From the NCBI GenBank assembly GCA_022825925.1, contig JAJDVW010000019.1:1-64000 (forward strand): a stretch of 64,000 bases of DNA. Direction: 5' to 3'. Source of the DNA: Pseudomonadales bacterium. GTDB lineage: Bacteria > Pseudomonadota > Gammaproteobacteria > Pseudomonadales > Azotimanducaceae. Made by a program: the position numbers and the translations under genes. The notes beneath the pieces are model-generated. The model did not search any database and was not told the DNA's origin. It saw only the letters and a program-made list of their open reading frames with translations. This document shows, one piece after another, positions 16,310 through 29,529 of the stretch. Each line of letters begins with the position of its first letter. Position 1 is the first letter of the stretch.

Positions 16310-17413
16310 ATGAAGTTCAGCACTGATAGGGAGACGCTCCTGCGCGCGCTGTCGATAGTGACGGGCGTGGTGGAACGCAGGCAGACGCTCCCGGTCCTGT
16401 CCAACCTCCTGGTGGTGGCGCGGGAGGACGAACTGACGCTGACCGCCACGGACCTCGAGGTGGAGTTGAGCGTGCGCGTGCGGGACGGCGTGGAGATCGA
16501 GCGCGGTGGCCGCGCGACGATCCCGGGGCGGAAGCTCGTCGACATCTGGCGTTCGCTGCCCGAGGGCGCGCGCATTTCCGTGGAGGTGGCCGACCAGGTC
16601 ACCGTGCGGTCCGGGAAGAGCCGCTTCGCGCTGGCGACGCTGCCGGTGGACGAGTACCCGGAAATGGCGGAACCGGAGAGCGACGTCAAGGTGCTGGTGC
16701 CCGTGGACGACGTGCGCCGCCTCCTGGAGCAGACCAGTTTCGCCATGGCCCAGCAGGATGTGCGCTACTTCCTGAACGGCATGCTCTTCGAGATCACGGG
16801 CGAGTACGTCCGCACGGTGGCCACCGACGGGCACCGGCTGGCGATGTGCACCTGTCCCGGCGGTGCGCAGGGGGTCGAGCGGATGCAGGCGATCGTCCCG
16901 CGCAAGGGCGTGAACGAACTCGCGCGGCTCCTCGGCGAAGGGGACGAGCCGCTGCTGGTGGCGCTCGGCAGCAACCACCTGCGGGTCGTCCAGGGCGGCT
17001 ACACGCTGGTCTCGAAGCTCGTGGACGGCCAGTTCCCCGACTACGAGCGCGTCATCCCGAAGAACGGCGAGCACTACGTGACCGGCGATCGCGAGACGCT
17101 CCGGCGGACCCTGCGCAGCACGTCGATCCTGTCGAACGAGAAGTACCGCGGCGTGCGGCTGTCCCTCGACGGGGAAGAGCTGACGGTACAGGCGAACAAC
17201 CCGGACCAGGAGGAGGCGGAAGACGTCATCGCCGTCGAGTACGACGGGGACCCGATGGAGATCGGCTTCAACGCCGACTACCTGCTCGACATCCTCGGCG
17301 CGCTGTCCGGGGACAGCGTGCGGATGTCCGTGTCGGACGGCAACAGCAGCGCACTGATCGAGGGGCCGGAAGAGGAAGGGGCCCTGTTCGTCGTGATGCC
17401 GATGCGCCTATGA
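16310..17413 (+). CDS. dnaN: DNA polymerase III beta clamp (367 aa)
   Basis: This is the sliding clamp that tethers polymerase to DNA, a ring of two subunits with three similar domains each. The N terminus MKFSTDRETLLRALSIVTGVVERR and the C terminus VVMPMRL are typical. The length matches the E. coli protein (366). recF starts one base after its stop, so the two are co-transcribed. Confidence 0.97.
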   Translation: MKFSTDRETLLRALSIVTGVVERRQTLPVLSNLLVVAREDELTLTATDLEVELSVRVRDGVEIERGGRATIPGRKLVDIWRSLPEGARISVEVADQVTVRSGKSRFALATLPVDEYPEMAEPESDVKVLVPVDDVRRLLEQTSFAMAQQDVRYFLNGMLFEITGEYVRTVATDGHRLAMCTCPGGAQGVERMQAIVPRKGVNELARLLGEGDEPLLVALGSNHLRVVQGGYTLVSKLVDGQFPDYERVIPKNGEHYVTGDRETLRRTLRSTSILSNEKYRGVRLSLDGEELTVQANNPDQEEAEDVIAVEYDGDPMEIGFNADYLLDILGALSGDSVRMSVSDGNSSALIEGPEEEGALFVVMPMRL

Positions 17414-17414
17414 C

Positions 17415-20910
<3,496 letters not shown>

Positions 20911-20934
20911 CGTGCGCGCGAGTAAGCATCGCCT

Positions 20935-21654
20935 TCACCCGCGTTCGAGGAGGCGCATCTCCCGGGCGAGCCATTCCTGCGCCAACCTGTTGATTTCCTT
21001 GTGCTTTTTGCCTTCCGTGTCGAGGGGAGGCGAGATGCGCACGCGCACGGTACCCGGCGTTTTCCGAAAGCGGTGGGCCGGCCAGTAGCGCCCGGCGTCG
21101 TGCGCGACGACGAGCACGGGACAGCCCGCATGCGCGGCGAGGGCCGCCCCCCCGGCCTCGAAGGGCCGCTGCTCGCCCCACGGCACGCGCGTCCCTTCCG
21201 GGAAGAGCGTGACCGAGAAGCCGGATCGCAACCGGTCGGTGCCGCGTTCGAGCAGTTGCCGGAACGCGTTGCGGCGCGCCCGCCGGTCGATCGCGATGGG
21301 CCGGTTGATGGCGAACGCCCAGCCGAAGAACGGGATCCAGAGCAGCTCGCGCTTGATCAGGGTGGTCTGCGGGCTGATCAGGGTCTGGACGAAGAGCGTG
21401 TCCCAGGTGCTCTGGTGCTTGACCAGCAGGATGCAGGGTTCGTCGGGCAGGTGCTCGCGCCCTTCCACCTTGGCGCGGATGCCGCAGGTGATGCGGAGCC
21501 AGCCGAGGACGATGCGTGTCCAGGTGCCGATCACGAACGAGAACCGCGCCTTGGCCGGAAGCATCCAGCCCACGAGGACGGACAGGCTCCCCCAGGTGAT
21601 CGTCGCGAAGACGTACCCGGCGTAGAACAGGGCCGCCCGCAGGTCGGCGATCAT
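20935..21654 (-). CDS. 1-acyl-sn-glycerol-3-phosphate acyltransferase, PlsC-like (239 aa)
   Basis: The protein acylates lysophosphatidic acid, or a similar lysolipid, at the inner membrane. The catalytic HX4D motif is VKHQSTWDT (about residues 79-87), and the substrate-binding motif is LFPEGTRVPWG. A hydrophobic N-terminal anchor (about 8-35) is present. The ATG at 21654 overlaps the gmhB stop by four bases. The gene converges on gyrB with a 24-base gap. Confidence 0.9.
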   Translation of the reverse strand: MIADLRAALFYAGYVFATITWGSLSVLVGWMLPAKARFSFVIGTWTRIVLGWLRITCGIRAKVEGREHLPDEPCILLVKHQSTWDTLFVQTLISPQTTLIKRELLWIPFFGWAFAINRPIAIDRRARRNAFRQLLERGTDRLRSGFSVTLFPEGTRVPWGEQRPFEAGGAALAAHAGCPVLVVAHDAGRYWPAHRFRKTPGTVRVRISPPLDTEGKKHKEINRLAQEWLAREMRLLERG

Positions 21655-22211
21655 GTGGCCAGGCTCTGCGCGGCGGCGGCGAGGTCGTCGTAGACCCGGC
21701 GGACGCCCGCGGCACGTGCGCCGGGTTCCGCCTCGGCCCCGTTGCCGGTGCGCACGAGGATCGGCTCGCAGCCGGCGGCGAGAGCCGCGTCCACGTCCCT
21801 TTTGGAGTCCCCGACGAAGCAGGTGTCGGGCCCGGTCACGCCGAAGTCGCGCATCGCCGCGCACAGCATGCCGGGCCGCGGCTTCCGGCACGCGCAGGCC
21901 TCCCGGGGGTGGTGGGGGCAGACGTACACCCGGTCGAGCCGGGCGCCGGCGGCGCGCAGGGCGGTCTCCATGTGCCGGTGCACGGCGGCGAGGTCGGCCG
22001 CGGACATGACGCCGCGGCCGACACCGCTCTGGTTGGTGCAGACCGCCACGCAGCAGCCGAGGGCGTTCAGCGAGGCCACGGCCTCCGGGCCACCGGCGAT
22101 GGGGCGCCACTCGCCGGGAGTTTTGATGTAGTTTCCCGGGTCTCCGTCGTGCCCGGGGGGCGGCCGGTGGTTGATCACGCCGTCGCGGTCGAGCAATACG
22201 AGCCTGTACAT
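21651..22211 (-). CDS. gmhB: D-glycero-beta-D-manno-heptose-1,7-bisphosphate 7-phosphatase (186 aa)
   Basis: This HAD-family phosphatase of the heptose pathway provides the LPS inner core. The catalytic motif is LLDRDGVIN (D8 and D10), followed by VCTNQSGVGRG and the zinc-binding loop CPHHPREACACRKPRPGM. The late motif FVGDSKRDVDAALAAG binds magnesium. The length is typical. Its pairing with a plsC-like gene is common in gammaproteobacteria. Confidence 0.93.
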   Translation of the reverse strand: MYRLVLLDRDGVINHRPPPGHDGDPGNYIKTPGEWRPIAGGPEAVASLNALGCCVAVCTNQSGVGRGVMSAADLAAVHRHMETALRAAGARLDRVYVCPHHPREACACRKPRPGMLCAAMRDFGVTGPDTCFVGDSKRDVDAALAAGCEPILVRTGNGAEAEPGARAAGVRRVYDDLAAAAQSLAT

Positions 22212-22247
22212 GGGTGAAGCCGTGGCGTTTTCTGCAGCACGCTCGCG

Positions 22248-22835
22248 ATGACCGCGGATGATATGGGCAAACGGCGCTGTCCATGGAGCGTGGCGGACGC
22301 CGAGATGCAGCGCTATCACGACACCGAGTGGGGCGTACCGGTCCGCGACCCGCGCGACCTTTTCGAGCGGCTGACGCTCGAGGGCATGCAGGCCGGGCTC
22401 TCCTGGCGCACGATCCTCGTCAAGCGTCCGCACATGGCGCGCGTGTTCCACGGCTTCGACCCGGACCGCCTGGCCGGGAGCGGCGACGGGGACCTGGCGC
22501 GCTGGCTGGACGACCCCGGCGTCATCCGGCACCGGGGCAAGCTGACCGCCATGGTGGGCAACGCGCGGCGTTTCCTCGACCTGCCGGACCCGGTAGCGTT
22601 TCTGTGGGGCTTCGTGGACGGCGCGGCGGTCCAGAACCGCTGGGAAGTCCCGGCGGAAGTGCCGAGCAAGACGTCCGCGTCGGTCGTCATGTCCAAGGCC
22701 CTGCGCAAGGAGGGGTTCCGCTTCGTGGGGCCGACCATCTGCTACGCGTTCATGCAGAGCGCGGGGTTCGTCAACGACCACCTCGTGAGCTGCTTCCGCC
22801 ACGGGGAAGTTGCCGCCCTCGCCTCCCTCGCATAA
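22248..22835 (+). CDS. tag: DNA-3-methyladenine glycosylase I (195 aa)
   Basis: Tag excises 3-methyladenine from alkylated DNA. It has the family opening RCPWSVADAEMQRYHDTEWGVP, the segment LFERLTLEGMQAGLSWRTIL, and the C-terminal zinc-site region VGPTICYAFMQSAGFVNDHL followed by CFRH. The start could be ATG 22248 or ATG 22263; neither has a clear ribosome-binding site. It is divergent from gmhB. Confidence 0.95.
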   Translation: MTADDMGKRRCPWSVADAEMQRYHDTEWGVPVRDPRDLFERLTLEGMQAGLSWRTILVKRPHMARVFHGFDPDRLAGSGDGDLARWLDDPGVIRHRGKLTAMVGNARRFLDLPDPVAFLWGFVDGAAVQNRWEVPAEVPSKTSASVVMSKALRKEGFRFVGPTICYAFMQSAGFVNDHLVSCFRHGEVAALASLA

Positions 22836-22842
22836 GCACCGC

Positions 22843-23748
22843 ATGGCCTGGATCGTCATCGGCCTGGTGCGCGTCCTCGGCTGGCTGCCGCTGTCGTGGG
22901 CGCGGGCGCTCGGGGGCGCGGCGGGCCGGCTCGGCTGGTGGCTGCGCGTGCCGGCCGCTTCGGTCACGGACGCGAACCTCGCCCTGTGTTTCCCCGAACT
23001 CGACGCGCGGGCCCGGCACGATCTCGGGCGCCGCAGCCTGGTGGAGACGTGCCGCCTGGGCTGCGAGAGCGGGTTCGTGTGGCATGCGCGGCGGGACGCA
23101 CTCGCGAAAGCGCTGCGGGTGGTGGAAGGGGACGCGTTGCTCGAGGCGGCCCGGTCGCACCCGGGCGGGACGCTCATCCTGTGTCCGCACTGGGGCAACT
23201 GGGAGGTACTGGCGTTCGCGCTGGGACCGCGCATGCCGATCACGTTCCTGTACGACCCGCCGAAGGTGCGCGCGCTGGAAGCGTCCATCGTGCGGGCCCG
23301 GACGCGCTGGGGCCTGTCCCTGGCGCCCCTCGACGTCGGCGGTCTGCGCCAGGTGCGGCGGGCGCTCGCCGCGGGAGAGGCGGTGGGCGTGTTGCCGGAC
23401 CAGACGCCGCGCCCGGACGCGGCCGTACGGGCGCCCTTCTTCGGCGTCGACGTCCTGACGATGACCCTGGCGCGGCGGCTGATCGGTCCCGAGACGCAGG
23501 TGCTGATGGTCACCGTCCGTCGGTCGGCAAGAGGATTCGAGCTCGCGTGCGAACGCGTCGACGAGGCGGTGCGGTCCGACGACCTCGTCGTCAGCGCCAC
23601 GGCGATGAACGAGGCCGTCGAACGGGCGGTCCGGCGCGACCCGGCGCAGTACCAGTGGGAGTACAAGCGGTTTCGCGAGCGGCGCAGCCGTGGGGGGCCG
23701 AAACCGCCGGCGGACGCGGTCGGCGGGCGCCGGGAGCTTGCCCCGTAG
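22843..23748 (+). CDS. Lipid A / lysophospholipid acyltransferase, LpxL family (301 aa)
   Basis: This protein belongs to the LpxL/HtrB group that adds secondary acyl chains to Kdo-lipid A. An N-terminal membrane helix (MAWIVIGLVRVLGWLPLSWA) is followed by the HX4E catalytic motif in CPHWGNWEVLAF. The segments GEAVGVLPDQTP, APFFG and QWEYKRFRER are characteristic. The ATG at 22843 is chosen because it begins at the membrane anchor, eight bases after tag. Its TAG stop is part of a GTAG REP head. The exact acyl acceptor cannot be told from the sequence. Confidence 0.87.
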   Translation: MAWIVIGLVRVLGWLPLSWARALGGAAGRLGWWLRVPAASVTDANLALCFPELDARARHDLGRRSLVETCRLGCESGFVWHARRDALAKALRVVEGDALLEAARSHPGGTLILCPHWGNWEVLAFALGPRMPITFLYDPPKVRALEASIVRARTRWGLSLAPLDVGGLRQVRRALAAGEAVGVLPDQTPRPDAAVRAPFFGVDVLTMTLARRLIGPETQVLMVTVRRSARGFELACERVDEAVRSDDLVVSATAMNEAVERAVRRDPAQYQWEYKRFRERRSRGGPKPPADAVGGRRELAP

Positions 23749-23794
23749 CTTTTCGCGTTAGCGAAACTCCCAACGCGACCGGAGGTCGCGCTAC
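23746..23794. repeat. Inverted pair of REP-like elements between convergent genes
   Basis: Rightward element: GTAG head at 23746-23749 and the stem TTTCGC / GCGAAA with a GTTA loop. Leftward element: GTAG head at 23794-23791 and the stem CGCGACC / GGTCGCG with a three-base loop. Both heads overlap stop codons (the acyltransferase TAG and the last base of the trkH TAG). The pair could also act as a bidirectional terminator. Confidence 0.6.
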
Positions 23795-25236
23795 TAACTC
23801 CGCCAGTAGGCCGGCGTCAGCAGCACCAGCAGCGTGAAGATCTCCAGGCGCCCGAGCAGCATGGCGAGGACGAGGACCCACTTCGTCGGCGCGTTCAGGT
23901 CGGCGTAGTTCAGCGCCACGGAGCCGAGCCCGGGGCCGAGGTTGTTGAGGCACGCGCCGACGGCGGAGAAGGCGGTGACGAAGTCGAGACCGGAGAAGCC
24001 GAGGACCAGGCACACCATGGCGAGGAAGATCGTGACGTAGGCGGCGAAGAACCCCCAGACGCCGTCCATGACGCGGTCGGAGATCACCTCCCGCCCGAGC
24101 TTCACCGGGAAGACCCCGTTGGGATGAATCAGCCGCCGGATCTCCCGCAGGCCCTGTCGCGCCACCAGCAGAACGCGCATCATCTTGATCCCGCCGGCCG
24201 TCGATCCGGCGCAGCCGCCGGCGAACGCGGCGAAGAGCAGCAGGAAAGGCACGAACGAGGGCCAGAGGCTGAAGTTCGCGGTGGTGAACCCGGTCGTGGT
24301 GGTGATCGACACCGCCTGGAAGATGCCGTCGCGCACCGGGTTCGCCGTGGCGCCCGGGTTCTGCAGCAGGCTCCAGACGACGAGCACCGCCACGAACATG
24401 AGGGCGGACAGGTAGGTGCGCACCTCTCGGTCCGTGAAGTAGAGCGTCGGCCGCCGCCACGCCAGGAAGTGCAGGCCGAAGTTGATGCCGGAGAGGATCA
24501 TGAACACGATCGCGACGGACTCGATCCAGCCGCTCGCGAAGTGTCCGAGGCTCGCGTCGTGGGTCGAGAACCCGCCGATGGCGACGGTCGAGAACGCGTG
24601 GCACACCGCGTCGAACAGGCTCATGCCGGCCGCCCAGTAGGCAACGGCGCAGGCGAGCGTAAGGCTGCAGTAGATGAGCCACAGCGCCCGCGCCGTCTCC
24701 GTGATCCGGGGGGTCAGCTTGGTGTCCTTGACGGGTCCCGGCGACTCGGCCCGGTAGAGCTGCATCCCGCCGACCCCGAGCATCGGCAGCACCGCCACGG
24801 CGAGGACGATGATGCCCATGCCGCCGAGCCACTGCAGGAGCTGCCGGTAGAAGAGGATGGACCGGGGCAGGTCGTCGAGGCCGCTGACGACCGTGGCGCC
24901 GGTGGTCGTCAGCCCGGAGAGGGACTCGAAGGCGGCGTCGGTGAACGTGTGCGCGAGGCTCGGCGCGAAGTACAGCGGCAGCGCGCCGAAGAGGCCGAGG
25001 CCCACGTAGAAGAGCACGGTGATGAGGAACCCCTCGCGGCTGCGCAGGTCCGCCTCGGACCGCGGCCGGGAGAAGCGCAGCGCGGCGCCGGCGCCGAAGG
25101 TGATGCCGAAGGCGGCCAGGAACGTCGCCACCGTGTCCTCGCCGTAGAAGAGCGCCACCGCGACGGGCACCACCATCGCGATGCTGAAGAGCATCAGCAG
25201 CACGCCGGTGACGCGGAGGATGACGCCGAAGTGCAA
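23794..25236 (-). CDS. trkH: Potassium uptake protein TrkH (480 aa)
   Basis: This is the membrane pore of the Trk K+ uptake system. Four M1-P-M2 repeats are visible, with filter-like segments at LSGLTTTGATV, STVAIGGFSTHD, SITTTTGFTTANF and SAVGACLNNLGPG. The length matches the family (483 in E. coli). trkA lies 18 bases upstream in the same operon and supplies the cytosolic regulatory ring. Confidence 0.96.
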   Translation of the reverse strand: MHFGVILRVTGVLLMLFSIAMVVPVAVALFYGEDTVATFLAAFGITFGAGAALRFSRPRSEADLRSREGFLITVLFYVGLGLFGALPLYFAPSLAHTFTDAAFESLSGLTTTGATVVSGLDDLPRSILFYRQLLQWLGGMGIIVLAVAVLPMLGVGGMQLYRAESPGPVKDTKLTPRITETARALWLIYCSLTLACAVAYWAAGMSLFDAVCHAFSTVAIGGFSTHDASLGHFASGWIESVAIVFMILSGINFGLHFLAWRRPTLYFTDREVRTYLSALMFVAVLVVWSLLQNPGATANPVRDGIFQAVSITTTTGFTTANFSLWPSFVPFLLLFAAFAGGCAGSTAGGIKMMRVLLVARQGLREIRRLIHPNGVFPVKLGREVISDRVMDGVWGFFAAYVTIFLAMVCLVLGFSGLDFVTAFSAVGACLNNLGPGLGSVALNYADLNAPTKWVLVLAMLLGRLEIFTLLVLLTPAYWRS

Positions 25237-25254
25237 GGCGGTGCTGCCCCGGCC

Positions 25255-26628
25255 TCAGAAGAAGGAGAGGCCGACCTGGAACAGGCGCTCCACCGCGGGG
25301 ATGCGCCGTTTGTCCGTCACGAACAGGATGACGTGGTCGTCCGGTTCGATGACGACGTCGTCGTGCGCGATCAGCACCTGCTCGCCGCGCACGACCGCTC
25401 CCACGGTGGTCCCGGGCGGGAGCTTGAGGTCGCTGAGGGCGCGCCCGGCCACGTTGCTGCTCCTGGCGTCGCCGTGCACGACGGCCTCGATCGCCTCCGC
25501 GGCGCCGCGCCGCAGGCTGTGCACGCGGGCGATGTCCGCGCGGCGCACGTGCTTGAGGATCGTGCTGGTGGTCGCGAGCTGTGGGGATATGGCGACGTTG
25601 ATGTCACCCCCTTCCATCAGGTCGACGTAGGCCGGCTTGCCGATCAGGGTCATGACCTGGCGGACGCCGAGCCGTTTCGAGAGGAGCGACGACATGATGT
25701 TGACCTCGTCGTCGTTCGTCACCGCGCAGAAGGCGTCGGTACGCTCGATGTTCTCCTCGAGCAGGAGGTCCTTGTCGGTGGCGTCGCCGTGGATGACCAC
25801 GGCCGAATCGAGTTGCTGGGCAAGCTCGGCCGCGCGGTTGGCGTCGTGCTCGACCACCTTCACGGAGAAGAGCGGCTCGATGGCCTGGGCGAGCTGCTCG
25901 CCGATGTGGCCTCCGCCGGCGATGAGCACCCGCTTGTAGGGGCGCTCGACCCGGCGCAGCTCCGCCATGACGGCGTTGATGTCGTCGGCGGCGGCGATGA
26001 AGAAGACGTCGTCCTCCGCCTCGATGATCGTGTCGCCCTCGGGAATGATCGCCCGGCCGCGGCGGAAGATCGCGGCGACCCGGGAGTCGACCTTGGGCGT
26101 GCGCTTGCGCAGGAAGCGGAGGTCCTGGCCGACCAGGGGGCTGTCGTGGGTGGCCTTGACGGCGACCAGCTTGACGCGGCCGTCGGCGAAATCGAGCACC
26201 TGCAGCGCACCGGGGTGTTCGAGGAGTTCCCGGATCTGCTCGGTCACGACGTGCTCCGGGTTGATGAGCACGTCGATGGGCATGTGTTCCTGCGTGAAGA
26301 AGCCGGTCCGCGTGTGGTAGGAGTCGGCGCGGATGCGCGCGATCTTCGTGGGCGTGCGGAACATCGAGTAGCACACCTGGCACGCGATCATGTTGACCTC
26401 GTCGTTCGGCGTCACGGCGATCAGCATGTCCGCGTCCCCCGCGCCGGCGTCCCGCAGCACGTCCGGCCGGGAGGCGTAGCCGTGCACCGTGCGGATGTCG
26501 AGGCGGTCCCGCAGTTCGCGCAGGCGCGCGCCGTCGACGTCGACCAGGGTGATGTCGAACGCCTCGCTCGCCAGGTGCTCGGCGAGCGTGCCGCCCACCT
26601 GCCCCGCACCGAGGATGAGGATGTTCAC
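25255..26628 (-). CDS. trkA: Trk potassium regulatory subunit TrkA (457 aa)
   Basis: TrkA is a peripheral NAD(H)-binding protein that gates TrkH. It has two RCK units, each a Rossmann domain (MNILILGAGQVGGTLAEHL at the start and RVLIAGGGHIGEQLAQAI near residue 235) plus a TrkA-C domain. The start is GTG at 26628, overlapping the rsmB stop by four bases. The length is that of the E. coli protein. Confidence 0.96.
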   Translation of the reverse strand: MNILILGAGQVGGTLAEHLASEAFDITLVDVDGARLRELRDRLDIRTVHGYASRPDVLRDAGAGDADMLIAVTPNDEVNMIACQVCYSMFRTPTKIARIRADSYHTRTGFFTQEHMPIDVLINPEHVVTEQIRELLEHPGALQVLDFADGRVKLVAVKATHDSPLVGQDLRFLRKRTPKVDSRVAAIFRRGRAIIPEGDTIIEAEDDVFFIAAADDINAVMAELRRVERPYKRVLIAGGGHIGEQLAQAIEPLFSVKVVEHDANRAAELAQQLDSAVVIHGDATDKDLLLEENIERTDAFCAVTNDDEVNIMSSLLSKRLGVRQVMTLIGKPAYVDLMEGGDINVAISPQLATTSTILKHVRRADIARVHSLRRGAAEAIEAVVHGDARSSNVAGRALSDLKLPPGTTVGAVVRGEQVLIAHDDVVIEPDDHVILFVTDKRRIPAVERLFQVGLSFF

Positions 26629-27917
26629 GCGCCGGGGGCCTTGGCGACGCGCGCGAAGTAGAACCCGTCGGGTCCGCCGGGACTCGGCAGGAGGATGCGG
26701 CCGTGATCGGTGGAACGCCCCCAGGGAGCGTCGAGCGGGACGGACGCGGCGTCCGGCGTGACGGCCAGAAAGTCCTCCATCACGGCGTCGTTCTCCTCCG
26801 GCAGGACGGAACAGGTACAGTAAAGCAGCGTGCCGCCACTGGAAAGGACGCCCCAGAGGTTCGCGAGCATGGCGCGCTGGCGGTCGGCGGCGTTGCGCAC
26901 GTGGTCGGGCGTGCGCGACACCTTGATGTCCGGGTGCCGGCGGAGCGTCCCCGTCCCGGAACACGGCGCGTCCACCAGCACCGCGTCGTAGGGCGTGCCG
27001 TCCCACCAGGCTGTGTCCGTCGCGTCCCCCGCGAGGACGTCGGCCAAACGGTGCCCGAGTCGGTCCGCCTCGCTGCGCAGCCGCGTGAGGCGGTCTTCGC
27101 TCGCATCGAGGGCGGTCACGGCGAGGGAAGGGGCCGCCTCCAGCAGCCCGAACGCCTTGCCGCCGGGCGCGGCGCAGGCGTCGAGGACCCTTGCGCCCGG
27201 GGTCTGCGGCAGCAGGGTCGCGGCGACTTGGGCGGCTTCGTCCTGGACCGCGACCGAGCCGGCGTCGTAACCGGGCAATCGCGCCGCCGGGACCGGGGTC
27301 TCGAGCACCAGGGACGCCGGGGCGACGCCCGGGCGGTGGGCGAAACCCGCGGCGTCGAGCAGCGCACGGTACGCGGGGACCCCGTGCTTCGCGCGGTTCA
27401 CGCGCAGCGCCATCGGCGCCCGCCCGTTGTTGGTTTCGAAGAGCTCCGGGCACCGGTCCGGCCAGGCCGCACGCGTAGCATCCAGGAGCCAGGCGGGGTG
27501 GTCCCAGCGCTCCTCTTCCGAAGACGTGCTGGCCGGCGCTTCCGCGGCGCGGCGGAGCACCCCGTTCACCAGGCCCCGCGCCCACGGTTTGCCGAGGACA
27601 CGGGTCGCGGCGACGGTCTCGGAAACGGCAGCGTGGTCGGGAACGCGCAGGTGGCGCAACTGGTAGAGGCCGACCAGCAGCAGGGCGTAGACGTCCTGGT
27701 CGCGGTCGCGCAGCGGGTGGGAGAGCCGCGCGTCGACCGCGCCGCGCAGCGAGAAGTAGCGCCGGCAGGTGCCGAACGCCAGTTCGCGCACGAGCGGAGG
27801 CGTCCCCGTGCCCAGGACTTCGTCAAGCGCCAGGCCTCGCCGCCGTACGGCGTCGACCGCCCTGGCGGCGCGCGCGCGCAGCTCGGCCGGACCGGGGGCC
27901 CCGGCGTCAGGACACAT
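26625..27917 (-). CDS. rsmB: 16S rRNA m5C967 methyltransferase RsmB (430 aa)
   Basis: RsmB methylates C967 of 16S rRNA. An N-terminal NusB-like helical domain (about 1-140) precedes the SAM-dependent domain with VLDACAAPGGKAFGLLE. The catalytic cysteines lie in DAPCSGTGTLRRHPDIK and YCTCSVLPEEN. It overlaps fmt by 11 bases and trkA by four, the same def-fmt-rsmB-trkA order as E. coli. Confidence 0.96.
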   Translation of the reverse strand: MCPDAGAPGPAELRARAARAVDAVRRRGLALDEVLGTGTPPLVRELAFGTCRRYFSLRGAVDARLSHPLRDRDQDVYALLLVGLYQLRHLRVPDHAAVSETVAATRVLGKPWARGLVNGVLRRAAEAPASTSSEEERWDHPAWLLDATRAAWPDRCPELFETNNGRAPMALRVNRAKHGVPAYRALLDAAGFAHRPGVAPASLVLETPVPAARLPGYDAGSVAVQDEAAQVAATLLPQTPGARVLDACAAPGGKAFGLLEAAPSLAVTALDASEDRLTRLRSEADRLGHRLADVLAGDATDTAWWDGTPYDAVLVDAPCSGTGTLRRHPDIKVSRTPDHVRNAADRQRAMLANLWGVLSSGGTLLYCTCSVLPEENDAVMEDFLAVTPDAASVPLDAPWGRSTDHGRILLPSPGGPDGFYFARVAKAPGA

Positions 27918-28842
27918 CGAGCTGGACGCCGGTCGCGAACAGTTCGGGGAACCCGTTGGCCGCGGCTTGGGCGGAGACCGGGCGTCCCTTGCCGCGCGCG
28001 AGCTGCACCGTCTCGAGGAGCAGGGCCCCGGCGCCGCAGCCGACCGCGAACCCCGCCGCTGTCCGTTCGAGCCTCCCGGGCGTGCACTCGGTTGCCTCCG
28101 TGGCCCGCCCCGCGAGGATGCCGATGCGCTCGCCGTCCAGGGTGGCGAACGCGGACCGCCGCCCGGAAAGCGCCCGGACCTGCAGCGCGATGTCCGCCGC
28201 CGGGCGAGTCCAGTCGATGACCGCGTCGCGCGCGGTCAGCTTCGGGGCTTGCGTCGCGCCGGCGGGGTCCTGGGGGGTCGGCTCGAGTTCGTCCAGGCGG
28301 GCCAGGCAGTCGAGCATCTCCCGCGCGCCGAGGTCGGCCAGCCGCTCGGTGAGCGCCGCGCCCGTCTCGTCGGCGCCGATCGGGGTGGCACGCCGGGCGA
28401 GGACGGGACCGGTGTCGAGTCCCGTGTCGATCCGCATGATGCTGACCCCGGTGGTGGTGTCGCCGGCCATGATCGCCCGCTCCACCGGCGCCGCGCCGCG
28501 CCAGCGCGGCAGGAGAGAGGCGTGCACGTTGAGGCAGCCGCGGGCCGGCGCGTCCAGCACGGCCGCCGGCAGGATGAGTCCGTAGGCCGCGACGACGAGG
28601 ACATCGAGGGTGCGGATGCGCGGGAGTTCGGCGCCGATGCGCTCGGGCGTGTGTACCGGGAGGCCGTGTGCCTCGGCAAACCGCCGCGTCGGGCTGGGGG
28701 TCAGCCGCCGCCGGCGCCCGGCGGGACGGTCCGGCTGGGTGAACACGGCGGCCACGTGGTGTGGCGACTCATGCAGCGCGCGCAGGATGGGGACCGCGAA
28801 GTCGGGAGTGCCGGCGAACCCCAGGTCGAGGGCCGCGCTCAA
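27907..28842 (-). CDS. fmt: Methionyl-tRNA formyltransferase (311 aa)
   Basis: Fmt formylates initiator Met-tRNA using 10-formyl-tetrahydrofolate. The N-terminal [17 protein letters not shown] and the catalytic [16 protein letters not shown] are standard. A C-terminal OB-like domain follows. The start is read as TTG at 28842, overlapping the def stop (TTGA), because the fold begins four residues later and no ATG lies near. def removes the formyl group that this enzyme adds. Confidence 0.95.
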   Translation of the reverse strand: MSAALDLGFAGTPDFAVPILRALHESPHHVAAVFTQPDRPAGRRRRLTPSPTRRFAEAHGLPVHTPERIGAELPRIRTLDVLVVAAYGLILPAAVLDAPARGCLNVHASLLPRWRGAAPVERAIMAGDTTTGVSIMRIDTGLDTGPVLARRATPIGADETGAALTERLADLGAREMLDCLARLDELEPTPQDPAGATQAPKLTARDAVIDWTRPAADIALQVRALSGRRSAFATLDGERIGILAGRATEATECTPGRLERTAAGFAVGCGAGALLLETVQLARGKGRPVSAQAAANGFPELFATGVQLDVS

Positions 28843-29351
28843 GCGCTCGCGGCCTCTTCGCGGCGTTGTTTCGCGAGCTTCTTGCGGATCCGGCCGCGCT
28901 TCAGGCTCGACAGGTAGTCGACGAAGAGCTTGCCCTCGAGGTGGTCGCACTCATGCTGGATGCAAACGGAGAGCAGGCCCTCCGCCTCCAGCGTGAACGG
29001 CTCGCCGTCGCGCCCGAGCGCCGTGACGCGGATCCGCTCCGCGCGGCGCACGGTCTCCTGGAAGCCGGGCACGGAGAGGCAGCCTTCCTCACGCTCCTGG
29101 ACCCCGCCCAGGACCTCGATCTCCGGGTTGACGAAGGCGTGGGGGGCATCGTGCTCCGGAGAGACGTCCACGACGATGATCCGCCGGTGCACGTCCACCT
29201 GGCTGGCGGAGAGCCCGATCCCGGGCGCGGCGTACATGGTCTCGAACATGTCGTCGATCAGCCGGCGCACGGCGGCGGTGACCTCCGCCACGGGCTGTGC
29301 GCGGATGCGCAGGCGGGGGCTCGGGTACTCGAGGATCGGGAGTAGCGCCAT
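28839..29351 (-). CDS. def: Peptide deformylase (170 aa)
   Basis: This metalloenzyme removes N-formyl from new proteins. The three family motifs are present: GIGLSASQ (usually GxGLAAxQ), EEGCLSVPG with the metal-binding cysteine, and [16 protein letters not shown] with HExxH. The ATG at 29351 gives the standard length. It is the first gene of the leftward def-fmt-rsmB-trkA-trkH series. Confidence 0.96.
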   Translation of the reverse strand: MALLPILEYPSPRLRIRAQPVAEVTAAVRRLIDDMFETMYAAPGIGLSASQVDVHRRIIVVDVSPEHDAPHAFVNPEIEVLGGVQEREEGCLSVPGFQETVRRAERIRVTALGRDGEPFTLEAEGLLSVCIQHECDHLEGKLFVDYLSSLKRGRIRKKLAKQRREEAASA

Positions 29352-29529
29352 GTCGGGTCGTGCGAAAGAAACGCCTGGCCATTGCAGGGGGACGCAATGA
29401 TAGCGCCGCCAAACCCCTGGCTCACGTGCCGCCGGGACGATCTCCCGCATGCCTGCGGTGCACAAGCGCACGGGAACCGGGGGCGCCGGCTGGCGGCGGC
29501 GCGGTTCGCCAGGCGGTACAAGAAGGGCC